64,000 bases of DNA, taken from positions 149,189,197-149,253,196 of the forward strand of contig OY856188.1 of the NCBI GenBank assembly GCA_963693315.1, given 5' to 3'. Under the pieces are notes generated by a model that did not search any database, was not told where the DNA came from, and saw nothing but the letters and a program-made list of their open reading frames with translations. This document shows, in pieces, positions 46,745 through 58,700 of this stretch. The translations under genes and the position numbers were made by a program. The stretch is from Diogma glabrata. Lineage: Eukaryota; Arthropoda; Insecta; Diptera; Cylindrotomidae. How positions within the stretch are numbered: the first letter of the stretch is position 1; each line of letters begins with the position of its first letter.

Positions 46745-49700
46745 GTAAGAAACTATTGATTATCTATGTTATTTAAACAAAAAGAATACATTTTTTAGAA
46801 ATCTTGCAAAAACTGGAGGAAGAAAACAAAAAATTGAGAGATGAATTTGATATCCAAAGGGCGAAAATGAAAGAATTATATCTACAAAAAGAAGGTAATC
46901 GTATTTCCAACAATAAAAACATATTTAAAATTGTGTTTCTATTTTTTTGTATACTACAAATCAGGAGAATGTAAAAAGTTAAATCAAAATATCAGTTCAA
47001 TAACAAAAGAATTACTGGAAGCTAAAAGTCAAGTCGTGATAGCTGCGTATAAAACAGAAAATCAAATATACACTCAGGAGAGAAAAGCCCAAGAAGAGAT
47101 AGCAAATTTACAACATCTTCTACATGGTGAGCTCTGTAAATATATAAGGTTAGGTGGATAAAAAAAAGGGTATTATAATTTTTTGGCAGTGGTTTAATTT
47201 ATTGGTAAAACCCTGGTTTACGGTCCATTTATAAGTTAAGTTTTTTTATAAATCGAAAGATTAGGTCCTCTACATTGTACGACAATGCGAGGGTCATTCC
47301 TTTGCGTTTGTTATATGGCGTTTGCGTTAATTCATTCGGAATAGAATAGATAGAATGGATTTTTCTAATGTCGAACACATTCTGCCATAATTAGTACATT
47401 CAGAATATTCCGAATGAGTTAACGAAATCGCCATTAATTTTGTATATAAATCATCAAAGTATGAAGTCGCGGCAACCCATCTCAAAACTGAATGATTCTT
47501 TTCCTTTATTCAATTAAGCTATAACTTATACAAAATGCTTATATATATTTTGTTTACATGCAACGAGATGCAACCTTTTACGGAATATTCAACAATTTTT
47601 TTGCAGATAACTTAGGTATTGAAAATTGAAATTTTAACCGACCTTAACTTTTACCCCAAAGTTGTCCCAAATGTTTGGGTGTGACGGGAAGGAGGATGCT
47701 ATCATTGATCGAAGGTGTGCATGGTCATAAAAGCAAGACAAATTAATATAAAAACATAGAATTATATAACCCTTTTCATCGACAAAATAAGAGATTGAAA
47801 TTTTGAACGACCTTAAATTATTGTGAAGTTCGGCCGTACAATGTAAAAAAAAAAAATTTTAATCCGAAAAATTAGGTTGCTCGAAATATAAAACATTGGT
47901 AAATTCTTATAAAGAGGGTACCAATCTTTACGCAAGATTTGAATTTAATAGAAAAGGCATGTTTTTTAAAATTGTAATATTTTTATTCAATCAAAGGATA
48001 TATGAATGGCCTCCACAACTTTGCAGGCTTATCGAGATTTCCCATATCCTTTTTGCATAAATTGATGCATCATTGAATTTTCTTCAATAAATTGTTTTTT
48101 GTGAGCTTGTTAGACCTTTGTATTCAAACAACACCATAAAAAATCCCTTAGTTTGATTTACATTATCTGAACCAATTTTGATGACCGAAACGAGAGATTA
48201 CACTCCCAGGAAATGTATCATCCAGTAATTGAATTGCTTTACGGGTTTTTAATGCATGTGTTATATATTATTGTGTATATTGTATAGTTTTTCTTATGCT
48301 GTTTTAATTACCTCCATCAATTCACTACTGTTAGTTAACATTATTATTTAAACACATTTTAAAATTTAATTTTAGAAACAATTCAAGAATCATCCTGTTT
48401 AAAAGCAGATCTAAATAATTTACAATGTGAATGTGAAAAAATTAAAGCAGAAAACTTTGAATTAAAGGAAAATTATCACCAAGTACGATATTTAATGTTC
48501 ATATTTGTATATTTTAGTATATTATATTTTTTCAATATTATTTGATTTCTTATATTATGAAGTACACAGGATAAGCAATATTTTTTAAACTTTAAAATCT
48601 TTTTTAACATTAACAAAATTTAAATATTTAACTATTTAAATTATAAATTACATAATTTAGGCTTAGCAAAATAGCGGTTCAAACAAATCTTCAACTTGTA
48701 TAGATATTTTGTCTTCTAAATTTTTACATGTCTAAACTTATTCGTTAAATTATGTTATGTTAAAAATCGTCAGTTTTTGATTACTTGTAATTTGTTTTGT
48801 TAATTTTTGATCTACGATTGTGACCTCGCGTACTCTAGTCCTTACTATTGACTTATGGGTTAACGTGAGATATCACATACCACAGCAGTAAATACTAAAG
48901 GTTGGAAGCAAGCGAAGCCTGAAATATGTACGTCTTAATCTTTGAGAATAAAAGTTTGTCCCATGGTAGAGTAATATGCCACTAGCTGGGATATTGGTCA
49001 CGGTTTTCTAGTTTTGTTCTACCAAATAATCAAATTTGTTTCTTTATCACTTATTTTACTTGTAGGTCTTTGCTACTTCTTATCATAAAATATTGGAATA
49101 TATCATATTTTATTATATGATAAGATTTTTTGATTAGTTAGTTGTGCCAGATAATGTAATTTGTACTACACAGTACTTTATTGTAATAAAAGTATTTCAA
49201 ATAAATTCAATCAACCCATATTAGAATTTCAATTTTTACTTCACCACAATTTTAAATTGTGTGAAGTAATGCAATCTATCGAGAAAAAAATCTTACATAT
49301 CCCAAATTTTGTTTTGTTTTTTTCTTTTGTTTTGGACCATTCTCTATCTAAATAGGCAATAGCCAATAAAAATTTTGGTGTACGTGTGTGTGTGTGTGGG
49401 TGGGTGGGTGGTTGACCTTCTTGCATAGGATCTTGATAAAACTTTTTTTTATAGAACATCGAAACCATGCTCAGAAATATTTTATAAAATATAGTTTGAG
49501 TTATATACCAGCTACGTTAAAATATACTGGTAAAATATCCATTTCAAGTTAAAATTGTTTCGTATATAAAAGAAATTGCCCGAACAACTGTTTATTTGAG
49601 ACTTCAACACATTCTAATCCTCGCATTCTTCTTTTGTTTAAACTTGGCCTATAATGTTGTTCTAATGTGTCTAATCCAGAGACATACCATCTGCCGTGAC

Positions 49701-52700
49701 ATCACTTCATAATTTTAAACAATCATTATAGAAAAGATTATATTAGAATTTAGAGTACTTGGGGCCAAATTTGGTAAATCAACGATTTTTCTTAATAACT
49801 TTTAAGTGTGTCAATCAATTTTGATGAAACTTCGACAAAAGACATACATATGTATTGCAAGGAACTGATTAGCGATATTGAACAAACTGGTGAGTCTCCA
49901 CCACTTGCTTTTTGACACTTCAATAACTGATAATCGATTTTGATGAAACTTGAAATATAAACATTTAATATAAGTTTCAACAGTTCTGCATTCCAACTTC
50001 GATTTGTAAAATTATTAAGCGATTTTTCATTTCTTAATTTAATTTTGATGATATTTCGACAAAATATGTGATACGAAACTTGAGACATAAAGCTGTTCAG
50101 TTTTTGAGTAATGTTGGACAGAGTATGAAGTTTCAAGAGCACCTGTTGATTTGAAACTTTAATTTTTGATAAGCAGTTTTAATAAAACTTAGTATATACG
50201 TTTTTAGTATGATTTAAATCCGTTAAAATTTGTTCCCACAGCAAAATGTACATCTGTTGGGTCACTATAGGAGCTTCGTTAATAAATCATCCATTTTCAG
50301 TAACACACCACGTTAACATCCAGAGAGACTCTAAGTCGATTTGGTTTAAGAGTGAAACATGGAGATTACCTAAAAACTTTATGAAGTGCACTCCTAACGC
50401 CTGGAGTGATTCTTTCGGCTTCTCTACAATTCATTGCTTTGTCCATGTTCTCATTTTTGGATTGGAATTGAAAGCGAACGTTTGAGCATGCCAAATCACG
50501 GTTCCAATACAATCAACTTTTTATTGTCACCTTGTTTTACTAAAGCGTTGGAAATAGAATTCCTTGTATTCCTAAATGGCCTGAATGGTGCCCACACAAG
50601 TATGATACTATAATTTTTTTTAAATAAAATGTGTTGTGTAGTAGGAATTACAAAATCTTTTAAGACCTAGGTTCCATAACAATATGCGTTTTGAGGGGTG
50701 ATAAATTTTTGTTTTTTATTTTTATGATATTTGTAAAGAATGGATAACTAAACAATAATTTCTATCACATAATAGAGAACGTCATAATAAAAAAGTGAAG
50801 ATCTGTCGCCTTCAAACGTAATTTTTTCAACAGAGTCATTTTTGGATACCTCTTACCTTCATAGGTTTTCCCGATAGCTTTAATTCTCAAAATTTTAAAA
50901 TCAGAAATCGTAAATTTCCTAAAGAAACTTAATTTATTTAAACTTAATTCTTATCCCTAGTTGTCATGGTATATACGGGACATTCAGAAACGATAATTTA
51001 TTATAATTAACACAAAACATACCTAACTTTGAATAAACAAAATAATCATTTTTTAAGTCACTAGACTGAATTGAACTGTTTAGGATTTTTGTGAGCAATT
51101 AATCTTTAGCAACTTATGTGCACGTTGAACTTGATCTCGGCAGGCCCCCGTGTTCGTCTCTCATCTATATCAAACTGCTTTTAATCAAAACATTAACAAC
51201 CAAGTGTGGTAAGTCAACCGATATGGCTGGTAAATGGAAAAAATTGCTCTATGAACTTGATCCCCCATATAAAAACTAATCGGTTAAGTTTAATTTGAAT
51301 TTTGGGTCTTCAGGTAAAACTCGAGCATAAAATTAAGTCAATTGAGATTAATATAGGTGAGGGATACTTGTTGACAGGGAACATCTACGGTAAAAAAAAT
51401 GAATATTTGAATGTTTCAAGTCGAAAGTATATTGTGGATTTTCCTCAGAGACACCTACACACTTGCACGTGTTTTGGATTGGTATTCGAACCTTCCTCGT
51501 CTTACATGACTTGAATACGTTGGCAGACAGTATTTCTTAGTCTGAATTTGACTCTACGAACACAAATTTTACTGTTTTTATACTTCACCTATGAATTAGC
51601 ATTAAATGAAAAACTGTGATCTTCGAGCTTGGAAGACAATTTCCAACAAGTGGAAATATATAAAAATCTAGCTTCAATTTTTGTATAGTTTTATAGTCTA
51701 AAAACAAAATTTTGGAAATATTGTGTCTCCTGTATCTTTTATAATCTAAGCTAACGTACCTTGAAGTTAACAAAATATCTAAGAAGTTGAAATGATCGTG
51801 TCCAACAGGTATATTTTATAACATTTACTAATTATCTATTACAAATTAGAAGAATATTAAAAACTAATCACATAAATTAACGATCATTTAAATTTGTAAC
51901 TTTGCTTTAAATTTGTTTATTTCATACTGATATCTAAAACGACATTTTCGGATTATTTATGGTACAAAAAGTTGAACTTTAACGTCCTAGGACTTTATAA
52001 AATTTTATAAAGTCCTAGGACGTTTAAGTTCAACTTTTTGAGCAAAATTTAAAACTCATTTCTTTTTATTTTAATAAATTTCCAGTATGAAATAAAATTT
52101 TGTATTCATCTCAAACGAAAAGTGTTTTTAAAGGTACTCACTAGTAAACAACTAGCTCGTACTTTAAAGTTTCACTTTTCGTTCTAGATAAATAAATAAC
52201 TATTAAAGCTGAATAAAAATTCATTCAAGTATTTGATCAAAACAACTTTAAATATAAAGTGGCATGAAAGTTTATATGCATTGTAATATAGTACATTAAT
52301 GGCTCACGCAAAACACTAAGGTTCTTATTTAATTAATGTTTTTATTTTTTATTGATTGATTATCATTAGGATACACCAAGTCTGGCACCAGTTTTCAATC
52401 ATGTAAAAAAAATTGCTCGCAAGTTTGGAGGTGATGCCTCAAATCAAGATAATATGGAAGACTCCATGTGGAAGGTAAACAAATATGTACGTAATTTAAA
52501 TACGTTTTATTTAACGACTATAACTTTATTTGTTTTTGTATTTCTATGATGTTTGGCTGGAATAGCTGTTTTGCTGACACATATGAAATATCTATGTGTA
52601 CGAATTTCAGTTTAGTTGTATGTGCCTATTATATTTTAGTTTAGTAGTAGTCAACTACGTCAACGTTTAGTAGTCAACTTTTATACAAAAAAGAAAAATC

Positions 52701-55700
52701 TTATCCAATAAATATGAAAGGTACGAAACGTTAACAGTATTTCAAACGTGCTAGTGAAACCTCTGACTAGTACACATTACAAATTTATAATTCTATTAAA
52801 TTAATTTTATAAATATTCTCCTAAAACTCAGTACTGTTTCTTCAAAGCCGTCATACCGATTATCGTTAATTTTGTACATTTGTATTTATATAAATAGAAG
52901 TAAATTCGAAGCCGTTCTTATATAGCATGGTCATTTTATAAATTACATGCATCCATTTTTAAATCGTAGTTCGGATATAGTTGCCAAGCTCGTTGTGATG
53001 AGTCTGAGATATTCCCAGGTCAGTTTTCAGTGCTTATAATTAACTTTAATAGAAATGTGCTATTCGCCCAAATCAAATGTTCGTGAATTTGTTTATGTAG
53101 CCACTTGATCCAAAACAAAAGACCTCCGCCCCAACCCATCGCTAACACGGAGAACAGTAGCTTGAGTTGCATTGGTTGTAAGGTGTCAATAACTTGCAGT
53201 GATATGTAGTATCATCGAGTATTCCCTGTATTCACTCTGCGTTTTTCAAATGTTATATTGATGTGACACAAATACACATTACAATTCAACTCACTAAATA
53301 AGGTCTCGATAAGGTCCAATAAAAACACTTCATTTACTATTTTTTAACAAATCAAAATGAATTATGTCGATTATTTTTCTCTGGTGGGAAGGAACAGCGA
53401 ATTATAGTGACAATTTTCGGCGTACTTAATATATTAATTTAAAACAATGTCTGACTTTAAAACAATGTCTGAAAGAATAATAGAATATTCGACAAGAATA
53501 GCGACTTCTGATACCTAACGATTTAAATTAACTAACTAATTCATAAATTAACTATAATAATTAATTAAAACAAAATAAAATAGTTAAAAAGAAAGTTAAT
53601 TAAATTAACTAAAATAGTTAAATAATAATAATAATAGTTAATTAACTAAAATAGGTAATTAAATTAACTAAATTAATTAATTAACTAATTAGTAATTTGT
53701 AGCACGAAATTGTCTACCCTAAACACATTTAATGGAACATATCTTTTTAACTTTCCGATATGGGAAATTATTGATTTATAATAATAATTAATTAACTAAA
53801 ATAGTTAATTAAATTAACTAAATTAACTAATTAGTAATTTGTAACACGAAATTGTCTGCACTAAACAAATTTAATGGAACATACCTTTTTAACTTCCCGA
53901 TATGGGAAGTTATTGTTTTTATCGGAATTTTTATGATATTTTTACGTGACCTACCCCCTGAAGCTGTTTAAACTATTTTTAGCTGGCAGTCTGTATGTGT
54001 GCGTGTATGTGTATGTATGTGTGTATCGCTGTATGTAGACACATTTTTGTCCAACGCTTTCTCAACAACGGATGAGTCGATTTTAACGAAAATGGTCGCA
54101 ATCGATGTATCTTGGTAACTTAGAGCCCAGTCCTTTTCTAGCGAAATTAAATCATTTGTTTTTCAGTGGTTTCCAAAAAACTGAAAATCATCTCTTGCAA
54201 ATATCATGAGATTAAATAATGCTATCAAGGCCATGCTACCAACTTCCATATTGTTTGTCATCATGTCATCCATTTATAATGAGATTTGTATAAACAATTG
54301 TTATATTACTTTTGAGTTTTTTAAGAAAATGTGAAAAAACTACGTGTTATTTTCTTTACGCAAACGCATGATATCGGGATGAAACTTTGGTATGTAAATC
54401 AGCTGCAAACGCATCCCGGCTTACTTGAATATTGACGTCTGACGATGTGAGTTATTTTCTAAATTTGACAAAAAGGTCAGAGGTTCGTGAGTGGATCGCT
54501 TGGTCAACTGTTTATTAACTTCTCGATATGGGAAGTTATTGTTTTTGGGTCGATTTTCGAAATAGGAATTTTTGAACGTTTCAAGATCTCCTGAAGCTGT
54601 TTAGGCTATTTTTAGCTGACAGTATGTATGTGTGTGTATGTGCCTGTGTATCGTCGTATGTGGACAAAAATTTGTCCAACCCTTTTTTCAACAACGGATG
54701 ATCCGATTTCAACGGCAATGGTCACAATTGATGTATCTCGGGGGGTAACTTACAGCCCAGTCCTTTTCTAACGAAATCGGTTCATTTGTTTTTAGTGGTT
54801 TCCAAAAAACTGAAAATCAGCTCTTACAAATATTAAGAGAATAAATAACGCTATCAAGATCATTTTCCTCCCATTTAGTTTGTCATCAGGTCAACAACTT
54901 ATAATGACATTTGTATAAACAATTGCTATCGTACTTTTTAAGTTTTTAAGAAAATTTGAAAAATGGGTGTTATTTTCGTTACGCAAACGCATGAGATCTT
55001 GATGAAACTTTTGTATGAAAATGAGTTGCAAACGCATTCGGGTTTATTTGAATATAGAAAATATGAGCTTTTTTCAAAATTTGGCAAAGGGAGGATGTCT
55101 GTGGATCGTTGAACAACTGTTTTTATAAACTTCAATAATACTCAAAAAGCCATTGACGAATCTTTGGTAAAATATTTCAGTTAACATAGAGCAAATATAG
55201 AACAAATTTGCTTTTGAGGTGTCTTGTATCTTGTAGTGGTTGGTGTTCATCAAACAAATGCTGACCTTTTATCTTACCGATAAGTTAGGTTGTTGACTGT
55301 TGTGTTGGAGATCATTTTTAATATTGACATTTTAATGATATCTTTACCTTTCAATGCCTTCTAAATCGGTCAAGACATCTTATTTTAGTTTGCAGTCTGA
55401 GTGTTAGTATGCTATTAAATTTAGATATGATTACACACACACATTCAAATTCTATTTAAATTATTACAATTGATGTGTCGTTTAATAAATAAATCTTAAT
55501 TTGGCGTATTTTAGGCGTATTTTAGTTATTTTAGGCGTATTATAAAACATATTTTTGGATAATGCAGTTGAATTATATTGTATATTTTTTTATGTTTGGC
55601 ATTTTAGCATACCTTATCCAGTAACTGGTTTGTTTTTAATCTTACCGGAAGTTCCTGGCGTGGCCCCTATGGTCACACCCCCATCCCACTAGTTCTATAT

Positions 55701-58700
55701 GTTTTTAATTTGAGTTTAATACATTTATTCTTAGTAAATGGTTCTCTAGTTTGACTAAAGATTTGAAATTAAAAACGGATAGAGAAAAACCCATATAAAC
55801 AAAAACTTGCAAAATCAAAAATCCGAAGGATAAAAATTCTCCGAAAATCGGGTGAAGACTTATTAGCAATTTTTTTATTTCTATCGGCGATAAAAATTGT
55901 GTGAATTGATTTTTGAAAAAATCATTAATAAAAATCTTAGTTTATTTTAATCGATAGGTGTTCGAATAGTGAATTCTTTTCTAACTGTACCGAACAAGTT
56001 CCAACACCGAATTATCGAAATTTGTATTCTTTTGTAAAAAGTACAGTATAAGTATTTGTTCGGTACAGTATAAAAGAATTCACTATAATTTACCATACAT
56101 TTTGCATAATTTCTAAATAAAGCAAGTTTTCGTAAAAACTTAGAAAGTCGTTCCTAGCGATCCAGCAAAAGTTTTTGTCAATGTGGGTGGTTTAACTTTG
56201 TCATGACGACTTAAGACCTATACAGCACATTTTATAAAAATAAAAAATTTACGTAATTAAGAAAGTCATCCACCAAATAGAGATTTTCTGGTAAATGTTC
56301 TACAAGTTAAACCCGATTACACAGAAGTTTTATGTCAGGTAGACTAAAATGGCATGGGAGTTTGGTTTATTAAATTTTAAGTTTTTCACTGTTTTTTTAT
56401 TGATTTGATTTTGAATATATTTTAAAGTTAAATGTTCATTTAAAATAGGCTCAAGAAGATGCGGAAGTCTTGCGTTCTTTAGTAGTTCCTTTAGAAGAAG
56501 AAATCAAAGCTTTAAAAGAAAAGCTACGGGCCACTGATGATGAATTACAAAAACATGAGAAACATCACGAAAACACAAATGAACAGCAATTAGAAGGTAT
56601 AATAAGTACCAATACCAAACAGACACAAGAATTAGATACCACCACATGTGTAGATACAAGCAAAATGGTAGTAAACTCAGTTATTTCCAAACCATGTGAG
56701 ATGTGTCATAACTACGAAACGCATTTACTTCAATCACAAAATTCTTTAAGAGAAGAGAGACAAAAAATTTTAGAGGCTGAAAAATCTATTGAGCATTTAA
56801 AAGAAGAATTATCAAAGGAAGCAGTGTTACGCATGGACTTAGAAAGTCAATGGCAAGAAAAACGGGAAATTCATAAAGAAGAAGTACAAATATTGAATAA
56901 TGCAATCAAAATTATAGAAAACAATTTCGCTGAGCTCCATCACAACTTTAATGCATCGAAAAAAGAATTAAATGAACAGTTATTGCGATTGACTGAGGAA
57001 CGTGAACAAATTCATCACCATTTATTTATGTTACAAAGAGACAATGATATTTTATCTGGTAAATATATAGCGCATTCTCAAGCTTTACAAAACCAAGAAA
57101 TTAATTTACCCAATACGGTCGAGGAGTTGCAAGAAATTTTATTATCAACACACGAAAATTTGATTGAAGCCAAAATTGGTTGTGAGCATGCAGAGTCCGA
57201 AATGTTAACATTGAAAGATGAATCTCAACTATTAAGAGCCCAAATAAGAGAGCATAATAGAGAATCAACTAATAGGGTGCATTATCTAGAGTAATCATAT
57301 TTTAAATACTGTTAATAGCTAACATGAATTTAATTTTATTTTTTATTTATATAGAGATATTTTAAATAATCAAAAACTTGAACTCCAGAAATGTGGACAC
57401 TTGAAACTAGCATTAGAAAAAAAAGATATTGAATTTAAAAAGAATGCATCTGAATTACGAGAACAGGTCATCGAACTGCATGAAGCAAATGTAAGTGCGA
57501 CTCTTATTTTTTTAATATATTTAAAACTGTCTAACAAATTGCTTATTTATTTGAATAGGATAAATTAGAAAAAACAAACATGGACTTAAAATCTAAGCTT
57601 TCAGTTTTACAGCAAGATCTTGCTAATAGTGAAGCAGTTCAAAAGGACTTTGTTCGTTTATCGCAATCTTTACAGGTTAGAAATATGTACTTGTTTACGA
57701 ACTAATTGTTAGAATAAAATTAAAAAGTCGCTGTTAATACAGATTTTTCAGAGTCAGATTTTTTTAATCTGATATTTTTTCTCCACGTTCTCTATGTATC
57801 TATACTACAATCTAAGATGCTGATCCTTTAGTATATGGTTTTTTTTATCAATTTTAAACAAGATAGTTGATTCTAAAAACAGTGTAGTTTCTCTTTCCAC
57901 TGAGTCACAGAGTGTTTTACGAATTATTTCGCAAAAGTTCTCCACTTACATTAATTTTTTTACCTATGCAACTAAAAGATCTTGACCATACTTATGTTTG
58001 TTACTTTTTGGAGCTAATGTATTGAAGTAATATAATATATTTGAATCGAATATTTACTATGCTAAAAGTGTATTTTTGTAAGAAAAATGCATAATATACA
58101 AAATGGTAGAGATGCGAAATATTTGGTTTGAAAGTAAATATCTGAAGGCTAAAAATAGCCACAATTTGTACTATCACATGGATTAAGATCAAAAAATTTC
58201 CTAAGTATGGCACGGTTATTGAAATATTGTAAAAAGTGACCCGAATGAGTGAGGCGTCATATAAAAGAGCACCTAATTTAAGAAACATTGCAAGTTTTTT
58301 TAGATTTTTGCGGTGTACAGTTTTTGAGTTATTATCAACAAACTGCTGTTTTTAGTATGTAAATATATTTCACGATGAGATACAGAAAATACAAATATGA
58401 GGTAAAAAGCACATTAATAAAAAATTTGCTGGAACAAAACTAAAATGTGGTTAAAAAATGTAGCTGATGGTATGTTTTTCAATCATGTGACGCCCTAACT
58501 AAGACTGACAGTCCTACCGTTGACTGAATAAAGTTCATTCGTCACCATCCCCTCAGATATCACCTTGGCTAGTATATGTCACTGTTATTGCCAGCGGTAT
58601 GTGATATCTCACATTAACTCTTACGACAATAGCAGCTTGTCATATCCGTAGATCAAACATTTTAAAAATTTACAAAGCAACAGCTTATGTCACTATATGG

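Noticed and set aside
57291..57294. Stop codon ending the 56,470-57,294 reading as the true end of the rabaptin protein
   Set aside because: The stop lies in a splice donor (GTAATC). Splicing to 57,355 restores continuous homology to rabaptin through exons 7-9.
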